Positions 1 to 10,554 of a stretch of 64,000 nucleotides of DNA are shown here, one piece after another. This DNA comes from Tessaracoccus coleopterorum (GTDB lineage Bacteria > Actinomycetota > Actinomycetes > Propionibacteriales > Propionibacteriaceae): the NCBI RefSeq assembly GCF_011174705.1, contig NZ_JAANIJ010000001.1, positions 558,001 to 622,000 on the forward strand. The letters are read 5' to 3'. Position 1 is the first letter of the stretch. Each line of letters starts with the position of its first letter. A program made the position numbers and the translations under genes. The notes below the pieces were generated by a model that was not told the origin of the DNA, made no database searches, and saw only the letters and a list, made by a program, of their open reading frames with translations.

Positions 1-419
1 GGCGCGGGCGACGCGGCACGGTTCGTCGATGGCTTTGTGACGTCGACGCTCGTGTTCTGTGTCGGCCCGCTCGCCGTCCTCGGCTCGTTCTCCGACGGCC
101 TCGGCCGCGGCGCCGAGCAGCTTTACATCAAGGCCATCCTCGACGGGTTCGCCGCGATGGCCTTCGCCTCCACCCTCGGCTGGGGCGTCCTCGCCTCCGC
201 GGGGCGGTGGCCCTCATCCAGGGCTCGCTCACCGCGCTCGGCTACTTCGCCGGCGACGTGCTGTCTGCGGCCCAGATCGACGCGCTCACCGCCGCCGGCG
301 GCGTCCTCCTCCTGGGGCTCGGCCTCCGGCTGCTGAACCTCAAGCAGGTGCCCGTCGGGGACCTGCTGCCCGCGCTGCTGCTCGCCCCCGCGTTCGTGCC
401 GCTCGCCGCCCTGTTCTGA
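1..419 (+). CDS. DUF554 family membrane protein, C-terminal part
   Basis: The window starts inside this gene, so only about the last 140 residues are present. Hydrophobic segments such as [18 protein letters not shown] and [15 protein letters not shown], then [12 protein letters not shown] and [11 protein letters not shown], match DUF554 (YdfK-like) integral membrane proteins, a family of unknown function. The second half lies in another frame; one G missing from a run near 199-203 joins the halves. It stops just upstream of the lipB promoter and is probably a separate unit. Confidence 0.8.
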   Translation, partial: RGRRGTVRRWLCDVDARVLCRPARRPRLVLRRPRPRRRAALHQGHPRRVRRDGLRLHPRLGRPRLRGAVALIQGSLTALGYFAGDVLSAAQIDALTAAGGVLLLGLGLRLLNLKQVPVGDLLPALLLAPAFVPLAALF

Positions 420-423
420 GGGG

Positions 424-429
424 TAGGCT
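424..429 (+). promoter_or_regulatory. -10 box of lipB (leaderless)
   Basis: TAGGCT lies 7 bp before the GTG at 437, so transcription should start at or next to the start codon. Confidence 0.55.
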
Positions 430-436
430 CGTCGAC

Positions 437-1103
437 GTGCTGAGCTTCGAGTACCGCGGCCTGGGTGAGGACCCCCACACCTCCGACTACCAGGAGACCT
501 GGGATTACCAACGCGAGGTGCACGCGGCGGTCGCCGACGGTGGGCGGGCCGACCACGCGATCTTCGTCGAGCACTCCCCCGTCTACACGGCGGGTCGCCG
601 CACCAGGCCCGGCGACTACCCCCTGGACGGCACCCCGTCATCCCGGTCGACCGTGGCGGGAGATCACCTACCACGGGCCGGGCCAGCTGGTCGGCTATCC
701 GATCATCCGGCTCACCGACGGCGTCGGCGTGGTCGACTACGTGCGGGCCCTCGAGTCCGCCGTGATCGCCCTGCTCGACGGGTACGGGATCGTCTCCGGG
801 CGGGTCGAGGGTCGCACCGGCGTGTGGCTGTCGGCAACCGGGTCGCTCCCCGAGCGCAAGATCTGCGCCATCGGCGTGCGCGTCGCCCGCCGCACCACCA
901 TGCACGGCTTCGCGCTCAACGTGCTGAGCTCCGCGGAGCGGTTCGGCAACATCGTGCCCTGCGGCATCTCCGATGCGGGCGTCACCTCCATCATCGAGGA
1001 ACTGCCCGGCTCCTGGAGCGTCGCGGGCGTTGCCCACGACCTGCAGCCCCACCTCGAGCGTGCCCTCGCGCCGTTGCGGGAGGCCGCCGTCGCCGTCGGG
1101 TAG
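437..1103 (+). CDS. lipB: Octanoyl-[ACP]:protein N-octanoyltransferase LipB (frame broken)
   Basis: LipB moves octanoate from acyl carrier protein to lipoyl domains, the first step of endogenous lipoate synthesis in the cytoplasm. The product begins [10 protein letters not shown] and carries the signature [17 protein letters not shown], the conserved lysine region ([10 protein letters not shown]) and the catalytic cysteine in FGNIVPCGI. Length of about 222 residues is normal. Two bases are missing, one from a C run near 612 ([12 protein letters not shown]) and one from a G run near 658, so the two halves are in different frames. The GTG start is 7 bp after a -10 box. lipA follows 32 bp downstream with its own promoter. 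Confidence 0.93.
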
Positions 1104-1122
1104 GGCATGGGGCCCGAGTGGG

Positions 1123-1128
1123 TAGACT
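1123..1128 (+). promoter_or_regulatory. -10 box of lipA (leaderless)
   Basis: TAGACT, 7 bp before the GTG at 1136. Confidence 0.55.
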
Positions 1129-1135
1129 CAGCCGG

Positions 1136-2066
1136 GTGACCGCAGTGCAGCCCGACGGACGACGCCTCCTCCGCGTCGAAGCGAAGAATGCCCAGACACC
1201 GATCGAACGTAAGCCGAGCTGGATCAAGACCACGGCCAAGATGGGCCCCAACTACCGCGACCTGCAGGAGATCGTCAACACGGGCGACCTGCACACCGTC
1301 TGCCAGGAGGCGGGCTGCCCCAACATCTACGAGTGCTGGGAGGACCGCGAGTCCACCTTCCTCATCGGCGGGACAAGTGCACCAGGCGCTGCGACTTCTG
1401 CCAGATCGAGTCCGCCAAGCCGGACGGGTACGACCCGGCCGAACCGCTGCGGGTGGCCGCCTCCGTGAAGAAGATGGGGCTGCGCTACGCGACCATCACC
1501 GGCGTCTGCCGCGACGACCTCGAGGACGAGGGAGCCTGGCTGTATGCCGAGACCATCCGTCAGGTCCACTCCGTCAACCCCGGGTGGGCGTCGAGATGCT
1601 CGCCCCCGACTTCTCGGGACGACCCGAACTGCTGCAGCAGCTCTTCGACGCGCGCCCCGAGGTGTTCGCGCACAACGTCGAGACGGTGCCCCGCATCTTC
1701 AAGCGGATCCGCCCCGGCTTCCGCTACGCCCGTTCCCTCGAAGTGCTGACGATGTCGCGGGAGGCGGGCTCGTCACGAAGTCCAACCTGATCCTCGGCAT
1801 GGGCGAGACCCGCGAGGAGATCTCGTCGGCCCTTCGTGACCTCCACGACGCGGGCACCGAGATCATCACCATCACGCAGTACCTGCGTCCCAACGCCACC
1901 CTGCACCCCATCGACCGGTGGGTCACCCCACAGAGTTCGAGGAGCTGGATGAGGAGGCACGCACGATCGGATACTCTGGCGTGCTGTCAGGCCCCTCGTC
2001 CGTTCCTCGTACCGGGCGGGACGTCTGTACCGCACGGCGATGGACGCCCGTAAGAAGAACGACTGA
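1136..2066 (+). CDS. lipA: Lipoyl synthase LipA (frame broken)
   Basis: A radical-SAM enzyme that inserts two sulfurs into protein-bound octanoyl groups. The auxiliary cluster motif CX4CX5C ([14 protein letters not shown]), the SAM-cluster motif CTRRCDFC and the C-terminal [10 protein letters not shown] are all present. The reading frame steps five times (near 1373, 1584, 1768, 1930 and 1993). Every step is the loss of one G or C from a run, for example GGCGGGGAC read as GGCGGGAC. The restored protein is about 311 residues, complete and colinear with the family. An active pseudogene is unlikely in an essential pathway, so sequence error is the simplest reading. The start is fixed by the -10 box 7 bp upstream. 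Confidence 0.95.
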
Positions 2067-2081
2067 GAAGCAAAGCGAGCA

Positions 2082-2853
2082 ATGGCAAAGTCCGAACGCG
2101 CAAAAGCACTTGAGGCCAGGCAGAAGGCTGAGGCCCGGGCCCTCAAGGAGCAGAAGAAGAACTCGACGGACCCGGCAGACTGGGGCCGCTGGCGTCAGAT
2201 GCTCGAGACCTACAAGGTCACGGCCAAGCACGACAAGGCGCTGCCCTGGCTGATGCTCGGCGCGTTCCTCGTGCCGTTCCTGGTCGTGCTGATCCTCGGG
2301 ATCTGGCTGGCGGGCGGAAGCCCCTCACCATCATCCTCTGGGTCGTGATGGCCATCATGCTCGGTTTCCTCGGCGCCATGGGCATCTTCGCCCTGCGCGC
2401 CAGGAGCGCCGTCTACAAGCGCTTCGAGGGCCAGGCCGGTTCCGGTGAGGTCGCCCTGCAGATGCTGCCGAAGAAGTGGTTCTCCGACCCGGTGATCGCC
2501 GTCACCCGCAGCATGGATGTCGTGCACCGCACCATCGGCCCCACCGGCCTGATCCTGATCGGCGAGGGCGAGCCCGGCCGGCTCAAGCCGCTGCTCGCGA
2601 GCGAGAAGCGCAAGCACGAGCAGGTGGCGTTCGGCGTCGACGTCAAGGTCATCCAGATGGGCAACAAGGAGGGCAGGTCCCCCTCGACAAGCTCGCCACC
2701 CACATCAAGAAGCTGCCGAAGGCGCTGACCGACGACAAGATCGCCGAGGTCCGCCAGAGGCTGCGCGCGCTCGACGCGATGCGCCCCAAGGCACCCATCC
2801 CGAAGGGCCCGATGTCGACCAAGGGCGCCCGCGCCGCCATGCGCGGCCGCTGA
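2082..2853 (+). CDS. DUF4191 membrane protein
   Basis: A protein of about 258 residues of the actinobacterial DUF4191 family, function unknown, regularly encoded after lipA. The N-terminus is lysine-rich and charged (MAKSERAKALEARQKAEA), followed by two transmembrane segments (ALPWLMLGAFLVPFLVVLIL and WVVMAIMLGFLGAMGIFAL) and a soluble domain containing RTIGPTGLILIGEG. It ends in a basic tail (KGPMSTKGARAAMRGR). Two single-base losses, near 2318 and 2680, break the frame. The next gene starts 3 bp after the stop, so the two are probably cotranscribed. Confidence 0.88.
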
Positions 2854-2856
2854 CCG

Positions 2857-4618
2857 GTGGCCAACCTCGTCAACCTCGAATCCGTCACCCACGGGTTCGG
2901 GACGATGATCCTGCTCGACGGGATCTCGCTCGGCCTCGGCGCCGGTGACGTCATCGGCGTCGTCGGCCGCAACGGCGACGGCAAGACCACGCTGCTGCGC
3001 ATCCTCACCGGCGACCTCGTGCCCGACAGCGGGCGCGTGACGATCGCCAACAACGCCTCCATCGGCGTCCTCACGCAGGCCAGCGTCGGCGACGACTCCC
3101 AGAGCGTGCGCGACTGGATCGTCGACGGCGAACCCGACCACGTGTGGGCCGCAGACGCCGGCCGTCGCGGCGTCGTCGAGGCGCTCCTGCCCGGCTTCGA
3201 CCTCGACCGCCCACTCGGTGCCCTCTCCGGAGGCGAGCGGCGCCGCGTCGGGCTCGTGGCGGTCCTGCTCGGCCACCACGACCTGATCGTGCTGGACGAA
3301 CCCACCAACCATCTCGACGTCGAGGCCGTCGCGTTCCTGGCCTCCTATCTGCAGGACCGGATCCGCGCGGGCCTCGCGATGCTCGTCGTCTCGCACGACC
3401 GCTGGTTCCTCGATGAGGTGTGCAACCGGATCTGGGAGGTCCACGACGGCATCGTGGATCCCTACGAGGGCGGCTACGCGGCCTACGTGCTCGCCCGCGT
3501 CGAACGCCAGCGTCAGGCGGCGGCCAACGAGGCGCGCCGCAGGAACCTCGCCACCAAGGAACTCGCCTGGCTGCGACGCGGCGCCCCGGCCCGCACCTCG
3601 AAGCCGAAGTTCCGGATCGAGGCCGCCAACGAACTGATCGCGGGCGAACCCGAGCCGCGCGACCGGTTCGCGCTCCAGCAGTTCTCCGTCACCAGGCTCG
3701 GCAAGGACGTCTTCGACCTCACCGACACGACCTACGCCATCGGGGACGCACCCTGCTCGACAAGGTCACCTGGTCGATCGGGCCAGGCGACCGGATCGGG
3801 CTGGTCGGGGTCAACGGCGCAGGCAAGACGAGCCTGCTCGACCTGCTCGCCGACCTCCGCCACCCCACCGCCGGCCGGATCAAGCGGGCAGGACGTTGCG
3901 GCTCGGCTACCTGACGCAGACCGTCGGCGAGCTCGACGACTCGGACCGCGTCCTGTCCTCCGTCAAGCGCCTCAAGGAGGAGACGCGGCTCGCGACCGGC
4001 CGCGAGGCCAGCGCCTCGTCGCTGCTCGAGGAGTTCGGCTTCACCGGGGACAGGCTCGTGGCACGGATCGGCGACCTGTCCGGCGGCGAGCGGCGCAGGC
4101 TGCAGTTCCTCCGGCTGCTGCTCACCGAACCCAACGTCCTGATCCTCGACGAGCCCACCAACGACCTCGACATCGACACCCTCACCGTCATCGAGGACTA
4201 CCTCGACGGATGGCCGGGCACGCTGATCGTGGTGAGCCACGACCGGTACTTCCTGGAGCGCATCACCGACTACACGTACGCGCTGCTGGGTGACGGCAGC
4301 GTCGCGCTGCTGCCCGGCGGCGTCGAGGAGTACCTCGCCCGGCGGGCCGCGGGCCGCTCATCCGAGGCGGCCGCAGGGCCCGCGGCCGCTCCCGCCACCA
4401 CGAAATCCGACGCGGCCGCCGAGCGGCAGCGGAAGAAGGATCTCGCCCGCATCGAGGGCCAACTCGAGAAGGTCGGCACCGAGATCGACCGGCTCCATGC
4501 CGCGATGGCGGCTGCCGCGTCCGACTTCGAACGACTCGGCTCCCTCGACGCCGAACTGCGCGACGCCGAGGCGCGTCTCTCGGAGCTCGAGGAGGCGTGG
4601 CTCGAGGCCGCGGACTGA
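2857..4618 (+). CDS. ABC-F family ATPase (Uup-like)
   Basis: A soluble protein of about 588 residues with two ABC cassettes and no membrane domain, as in ABC-F ribosome-associated ATPases. Cassette 1 has Walker A GRNGDGKTT, signature LSGGERRR and Walker B LIVLDEPTNHLD. Cassette 2 has GVNGAGKTS, LSGGERRR and VLILDEPTNDLD. The C-terminus (LARIEGQLEKVGTEIDRL onward) forms a coiled coil like that of Uup. The GTG start lies 3 bp after DUF4191. Two base losses, near 3750 and 3888, separate the frames. A translation-factor or DNA-related role as in Uup is inference; an antibiotic-resistance role has no support here. Confidence 0.9.
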
Positions 4619-4624
4619 CGGCCC

Positions 4625-5992
4625 TCAGGCGGTCCCGTGGAACAGGCGCACGATCAGCCTGGTGCCCCAGCCGCGGTAGGGCGGGTACAGCAGCCGCGCC
4701 GTGTCGGGGTGCAGCGGCTTGTGCAGCACCGAGCGGTCGTGGCTGAACGTGTCGAAGGACCGCTCCCCGTGGTAGGCACCCATCCCGCTGGCCCCCACCC
4801 TCCGAACGGGAGCCCCGGGCACCCAGGTGCGCCGTCGGCAGGCCGAAGCACAGCGCGCCCGATGTGGTGTGGTGGGCGAAGGCCCTGCGCACCCTGCGGT
4901 CGTTGCTGAACACGTACAGCGCCAGCGGATGGGGTCGCTCCCCGATGAAGGCGATCGCCTCCCGCGCCGAGCCCACGTGCACGATGGCAGGATGGGGCCG
5001 AAGATCTCCTCACGCATGAGCGGTGAGTCGGGGTCGGCGCCCGGCACGATCGTCGGCGCGATGTGGCGCCCATCGACATCGACCGTGCCGCCGACCGCGA
5101 CGGGCTGCCCCTCCAGCAGGCCGGCGAGGCGTTCCGCATGGCCGCGGGTGACGATCCTTCCGTAGTCGCCGTCGACGGCGGGGTCGGGCCCGTAGCTCTC
5201 GCGCACGGCGCGTTCCAGGTGGGGCAGCAGCGCCGCCGCCGTGGCGGGGTGGCGAGCAGGTAGTCGGGCGCGACGCACGTCTGACCGGAGTTGAGCAGTT
5301 TGCCCCACATGATGCGGCGGGCGGCCACGGCGAGGTCGACGGTGTCGTCGACGTACACGGGCGACTTGCCGCCCAACTCGAGCGTCACCGGGTGAGGCGC
5401 GCGGCCGCCGCCTCGGCGACGATGCGGCCGACCCGGCCGGAGCCGGTGAAGAAGATGTGGTCGAACCGCTGCCGCAGCAGGTCGCCGATCGCATCGGCCC
5501 CGCCCTCGACCACCGCGACGCCGCGCGGGTCGAGGTAGGCGGGGATGAGCTCGGCGAACAGGGCGCTCGTGGCGGGGCGAGTTCGCTCGGCTTGATCACA
5601 ACGGCGTTGCCCGCGGCCAGGGCGCCCACGAGCGGGCGAACACCAGGTGCAGCGGGTAGTTCCACGGCCCGATGATCAGCACCACCCGAGTGGCTGCCGC
5701 ACCCGGTGCGCGGTGGCCGGCAGGAACAGGTAGGGCAGCGGCACCGGCCGGGCGCGCATCCAGCGCCTCAGGCGGCGCAGGGCGTGGTCGATCTCGCCGA
5801 GCACCGGGCCCGTCTCGGTGATGACGACCTCGGCGGCCGGCTTGCCGAGATCGGCGTACAGCGCATCCTGGATCCGGCCGAGGTTGTCCGTGATCAGGGC
5901 CCGGAGGCCCGTGAGCTGTTGCCTCCGCCAGCGGTAGGTCGCGCTGACCCCGCGGTCGAAGAAGCCCTGAGTTCGGTTGTGACGTCGTTCAC
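4625..5992 (-). CDS. Aldehyde dehydrogenase family protein (frame broken)
   Basis: An NAD(P)-dependent aldehyde dehydrogenase of about 458 residues, oxidising aldehydes to acids. Seen are [11 protein letters not shown]-like N-terminal helices ([16 protein letters not shown]), VKPSELAP-like cofactor residues ([12 protein letters not shown]), [11 protein letters not shown] and the catalytic cysteine in [11 protein letters not shown], then EEIFGPILP. The short N-terminus and the C-terminal tail resemble the class-3 / AlkH-like group. The frame is broken at several places (near 5968, 5685, 5577, 5395, 5255, 4990 and 4810). Its GTG start overlaps the stop of the upstream TetR gene by 4 bp, so the regulator probably controls it. 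The substrate is unknown. Confidence 0.88.
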
Positions 5993-6601
5993 CGCGCCCC
6001 CACCTCCGTCTTCCGTTCCGGTCGGGCCAGTTCGGCCACGGCCCTTGCCGCCGCATCGATGACGCCGCGGGTGAGCGCGTCGTCGTGCGACACCAACCAG
6101 GTGAGGGTCAGCCCGTCGGTCAGCGTGATGAGCAGGGCGGCGGCCGTCTCCGCGGGCACCGTCCAACGCCACCCCGTCGCGGCGGCAGCGCGCTCGAGCG
6201 AGTCGAGCGCGATCCTCATGTACTGCTCGTACTGCCGCCTGGCCAGGGGCTGCCGGTGCGCAGGGCGTGCAGGGTGAGCTCGAGCATGGCGCGTTCCCGC
6301 ACCGGGTCGCTCCTCAGGTGGTCCAGGTAACTGGTCAGCGATGAGGCGATCAGATCGGCAAGTGACGCGTCGGTGCCCACAGCGGGCAGCACGGCCTCCT
6401 CCTCGACGGCCAGCACCTCGGCCATCAGCGCCTCGATCAGCTGCTCGCGCGACTCGAAGGCGTAGTGGAAGCTGGCGAGCGACATACCGGCCTCGGCCAC
6501 GATCGCTCGTGTGGAGGCCCCTCCAGCCCTCGCTCGGCGACCACGCGCAGCGCCGCCGCGACCAGCAGTCGCCGCCGCTCACCAACCGGAACCCGCGCCA
6601 T
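5989..6601 (-). CDS. TetR family transcriptional regulator
   Basis: A regulator of about 204 residues. The N-terminus MARVPVGERRRLLVAAALR with ASTRAIVAEAGMSLASFHYAF is the TetR helix-turn-helix. The rest is helical and ligand-binding, with no recognised effector motif. Two base losses, near 6515 and 6250, break the frame. It is the first gene of a two-gene unit with the aldehyde dehydrogenase (4-bp overlap) and diverges from the beta-glucosidase gene; the 126-bp gap between them should contain its operator. An SD-like AGGGGAG precedes the ATG. Confidence 0.88.
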
Positions 6602-6727
6602 GTCTCCCCTTCGAGGGCTCTGGAAACCCTTGCTCGTCACTGAGCCTGCCTTCTACACTACCCGGCAGTGGGACACCCGACCCACATCGCGGACACCCAC
6701 CCGGACGACGCGGTCCGGAGTCTTGGA

Positions 6728-8130
6728 ATGGACATGCCTCGCCCCGTACCGACGTTTCCGCCCGGCTTCGTGCTCGGCACCGCAACCGCGGCCCCCAGAT
6801 CGAGGGTGCAACCACTCTGGGGCGTCGCACGCCCAGCGTCTGGGACGCGTTCAGCGCCGAGCCCGGCCGCATCCAGGACGGCAGCACGACCGCGGTGACG
6901 GCCGACCACATCAACCGGGTCTCCGAGGACGTGGCGCTGATGTCGGCCCTCGGGATCGACGCCTACCGGTTCTCGCTCGGCTGGACCCGGCTGCAGCCGG
7001 GCGGTTCGGGCCCGCTCGATCCTGCGGGAGTGGCGTTCTACGACCGGCTGCTCGACGAACTCCTCGCCGCGGGCATCTCGCCGTTCGTGACGATCACCCA
7101 CTGGGACCTCCCGGTCGACTACACCGACGGCTGGCTCGACCGTGAAACGGCCTACCGGCTCGGCGAGTTCGCGGGCCTTGTCGGAGAGCGGTTCGGCGAC
7201 CGGGTCGACGCCTGGGTCACCGTCAACGAGCCCGCCACCGTGACCCTCAACGGCTACGCACTCGGGCTGCACGCGCCCGGAGAGGCGCTGCTGTTCGACG
7301 CGCTGCCCACCGTCCACCACCAGCTCCTCGGCCACGGCCTCGCCGTCCGCGCGCTCCGCGCAGCTGGCGTGCGCGGCGAGATCGGCATCACCAACGTCCA
7401 CTCCCCGTGCTCCCGCCGGACCCGGCCCGGAGGACGCGTTGATGACCGCGCTGTTCGACGTGATCCACAACCGGATCTTCGCCGACCCTGTGCTGCTGGG
7501 CCGCTTCCCGGACGTCCCGGAGGGGCTCGAGCCGATGTTCGCCGCCTTCGAGGGGTACCCGACGCCGACCTCACGACGATGAGTGAGCCGATCGACTTCT
7601 ACGGCCTGAACTACTATCAGCCGCTGGTGGTGGCCGCAGGCGCCGGTTCGGGTGAGAGCCCGGACGGCACCAGCGAGGCGATGGCGGGGCTCCCCTTCCG
7701 GCTGGAGCAGCTCTCCGGCCACGAGACGACCGGCTTCGGCTGGCCGATCGCACCGGAATACCTCGGCCTCCTCCTCGGGGAGCTGCGGGACCGCTACGGC
7801 GACGCGCTCCCACCCGTCTACATCACCGAGAGCGGCGCCAGCTTCCCCGACGAGCCGGGCGCCGACGGCATCGTCCACGACTCCCGGCGGGTGTCCTACC
7901 TGGGCGACCACATCGGGGCGGCCCTCGCGGCCGTCAGCCCGGGCGGGGTCGCGGAGGGCATCGACCTGCGCGGCTACTTCGTGTGGTCGCTGCTCGACAA
8001 CTGGGAATGGGCCGCGGGGTTCACGCAGCGCTTCGGCCTCGTGCACGTCGACTTCGCCACCGGGGCCCGCACCCCGAAGATGTCCTACCGCTGGCTGCAG
8101 GCCGCCCTGCGCAACCGGCACCGGAGCTGA
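6728..8130 (+). CDS. Glycoside hydrolase family 1 beta-glucosidase
   Basis: A retaining glycosidase acting on beta-glucosides or related sugars; no signal peptide, so cytoplasmic. GH1 landmarks are present: PPGFVLGTATAA followed by QIEGA, HWDLPVDYTDGWLD, acid/base glutamate in VTVNEP, nucleophile in YITESGASFPD, and WSLLDNWEWAAGFTQRFGLVHVDF. Length of about 469 residues is standard. Four base losses, near 6790, 7403, 7412 and 7557, break the frame. ATG 6728 is chosen because GGAG lies 7 bp upstream; a longer form from GTG 6668, 8 bp after a TACACT box, is possible. The MFS gene begins 2 bp after the stop. Confidence 0.92.
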
Positions 8131-8132
8131 GG

Positions 8133-9356
8133 ATGTCGACCGAGGCGCGCCGGGACACGACCGCGACCCGCCCGCGCGTCACCTGGGTGTGGCTCACACT
8201 GTTCGCGCTCGCCTGGTTCGGCTACTGGATGCTGATCATGCTGCCCGGCCAGTTCCTCATCGTGAAGCTGGCGAGCGTGCTCGACCCCGACGACAAGGTC
8301 GGGATCGGGTCGCTCCTGATCATCCTGACGGCGATGGTCCTGGTGCTCGCGGTGCCCGTCATCGGCTGGCTCTGCGACCGCACCCGGACGCGTTTCGGGC
8401 GGCGCCGCACGTGGGCGTTGGCGGGCCTCGTCACGGCGACGGTGCCGTTCGCGTTCGTCGGTTTCCAGCACACCTGGCAGAGCGCGGCCGCGCTCCTGAC
8501 GTTCGTCGGCCTCGGCGAGGCGGCCGTCCTCGTCTCCCTGTCTGCCGTCATCGCCGACCGGGTGCCGGAGGACCAGCGGGGCCGCGCGTCGGCCGCGATG
8601 GGGCTGCCGGAGGTGTTCGCGCTCGCCATCGGCATGGTGATCGTCACGGAACTGGTGCCCGAGGTGGGCCCGAGCTGGCTGGTGATCGCGATCATCGCCG
8701 CGCTGTGCCCGCTGCCGTTCCTGTTCACCTACCGCGAGCCGGCCGTGACGGCAGACGAACCGCGGCCCAGCCCCTTCAGGTGGCGGCCGGGCGCACTCAC
8801 CGGCTACCGCGACCTCGGCTGGGCCGGGCTGTCGCGCGTGCTGGTCAACGTCGGCAACCTCGTCGGCACCACCTACCTGCTGTACTTCCTCTCCGACGAG
8901 CTGCGGGTGCCGGATCCTGACGGCGCACTGACCGTCCTGATCCTCGTGTACCTGGCCGGCTGCGCCATCGCCACGTGGGCGGGCGGCATCCTGACCGACC
9001 GCTGGCGCACGCGCCGGGTGCTGGTCGCCGTCTGTGCCGGCCTCCAGGCAGTCGCGGCCGTCCTCCTCGCCCTCGTGCCGACGTGGGGGTCGAGCCTGGT
9101 GGCCGCCGTCCTGCTGGGCGTCGGGTACGGTGCGTTCCTGTCGGTCGACCAGGCGCTGCTCACCGACGTGCTGCCCGACCAGGAGACCCGGGCCCGCGAC
9201 CTCGGCATCGTGAACTCCGCGCAGCACCTGCCGATCGCCCCGGTGATCGGCTGGGCCGTGCTCTCGGTGGCCGGCTACTCCGAGCTGTACCTGGTGGCCG
9301 CCGTCATCATGGCGGTCGGCGGGTTGGTCGTGTTCCGGATCAGGTCGGTGCGCTGA
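8133..9356 (+). CDS. MFS transporter
   Basis: An intact 407-residue protein with twelve predicted hydrophobic segments. The MFS loop signature between segments 2 and 3 is seen as GWLCDRTRTRFGRRRTWAL. It starts 2 bp after the beta-glucosidase stop and its own stop overlaps the next ATG by 1 bp, so translation is coupled through the set. The context suggests uptake of the glucoside hydrolysed by the GH1 enzyme, but sugar specificity cannot be read from the sequence. Confidence 0.88.
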   Translation: MSTEARRDTTATRPRVTWVWLTLFALAWFGYWMLIMLPGQFLIVKLASVLDPDDKVGIGSLLIILTAMVLVLAVPVIGWLCDRTRTRFGRRRTWALAGLVTATVPFAFVGFQHTWQSAAALLTFVGLGEAAVLVSLSAVIADRVPEDQRGRASAAMGLPEVFALAIGMVIVTELVPEVGPSWLVIAIIAALCPLPFLFTYREPAVTADEPRPSPFRWRPGALTGYRDLGWAGLSRVLVNVGNLVGTTYLLYFLSDELRVPDPDGALTVLILVYLAGCAIATWAGGILTDRWRTRRVLVAVCAGLQAVAAVLLALVPTWGSSLVAAVLLGVGYGAFLSVDQALLTDVLPDQETRARDLGIVNSAQHLPIAPVIGWAVLSVAGYSELYLVAAVIMAVGGLVVFRIRSVR

Positions 9357-10554
9357 TGGCACGACCCGCGGGGCCGTGGGCCGACTGGTCGGCGGCCACC
9401 GCCGACCTGGACCCGCCGTTCGCCGTCCTCGACCGCGACGCGCTGCTCGCCAACGCGGCCGATCTGGTGCGCCGCGCCGCGGGCACCCCGGTGCGGATCG
9501 CGTCCAAGTCGCTTCGGGTGCGCGGCGTGCTCGAGGAGCTGTTGCGGCGCGACGGGTTCGCGGGCGTGCTGGCATTCACCCTCCCGGAGGCGCTGTGGCT
9601 GGCCCGCACCTGTCCCGACGTCGTGGTCGGCTACCCGACGGCCGACCGGGCCGCCATCGCGGAGCTCGCGGGCTCGGAGGCGGCCTGCCGAGTCGTCACG
9701 CTGATGATCGACGACGTCGCCCAACTCGACCTGATCGACTCCGTCGCCCCACCGGCGACCCGGCCCACGCTGCGCGTCTGCCTCGAACTGGATGCGTCCT
9801 GGAAGGGGCCGCCTCCGCTCGGGAGGCTGGGCGCGTGGCGCTCCCCGCTGTACACCCCGGACGCCGTGCGTTCGCTGGCCGTGGAGGTGGCGCGGAGGCC
9901 CGGATTCACCCTGGTCGGGTTGATGGCCTACGAGGCGCAGATCGCGGGCGTCAGCGACGCGCTGCCCGGCCGGGCGGTGATGAACGCCGTCGTGGCCTGG
10001 ATGAAGTCCCGCTCGGAGGCCGAGCTGTCGGAGCGCCGCTCTCTCACGGTGGCGGCCGTCGCGGAGGTGGCACCGCTGGAGTTCGTCAACGGCGGCGGCA
10101 CCGGGTCGATCGAGTCCACGATCCGCGACGGGTCGGTCACGGAGGTCGCCGCGGGCAGCGGGCTGTTCGCAGGCCACTACTTCGACTCCTATGCCGCGTT
10201 CACGCCGCGCCCGGCCACCGGGTTCGCGCTGTCGGTGGTGCGTAAGCCCCGGCCCGACTGCGTCACGGTGCTGGGCGGCGGGTGGATCGCCTCCGGGCCT
10301 CCCGGGCAGGACCGGCTTCCGTTGGTGGCCCATCCGGCGGGGCTGCGGATGCTCGCCCGAGAGGGCGCGGGCGAGGTGCAGACCCCACTCGAGGGTGACG
10401 CGGCGCGGACGCTCGGCGTCGGCGACCGCGTCTGGTTCCGGCACGCCAAGTCCGGCGAGCTGAGCGAGCGGATCAACGAGTTCGTGGTGGTCGGGGCGGC
10501 TTCGTCGTCGACCGGCTGCCGACCTATCGCGGCGAGGGAAAGGCATTCCTGTGA
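9356..10554 (+). CDS. PLP-dependent amino acid deaminase/aldolase (alanine racemase N-domain fold)
   Basis: A protein of about 400 residues of the D-threonine aldolase / D-serine dehydratase-like group. An alanine-racemase-type barrel carries the PLP lysine in RIASKSLRVRGVL, with FVNGGGTGSIEST and GSGLFAGHYFDSY for phosphate and metal binding. The C-terminal domain includes GDRVWFRHAKSGELSE, with a metal-ligand histidine typical of zinc-dependent members. One base loss near 10493 shifts the last 20 residues. It overlaps the MFS gene by 1 bp and the next gene by 4 bp. In other actinobacteria this family also lies beside an aldonolactone oxidase. The exact substrate is not known. Confidence 0.85.

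Noticed and set aside
1136-2066. lipA as a pseudogene
   Set aside because: All catalytic motifs are intact and every break is one missing base in a G or C run, shared with many essential genes.
8085-9575. Long minus-strand frame opposite the MFS and deaminase genes
   Set aside because: Arg/His/Asp/Glu-rich translation with no motif, antisense to an intact MFS gene; a high-GC shadow.
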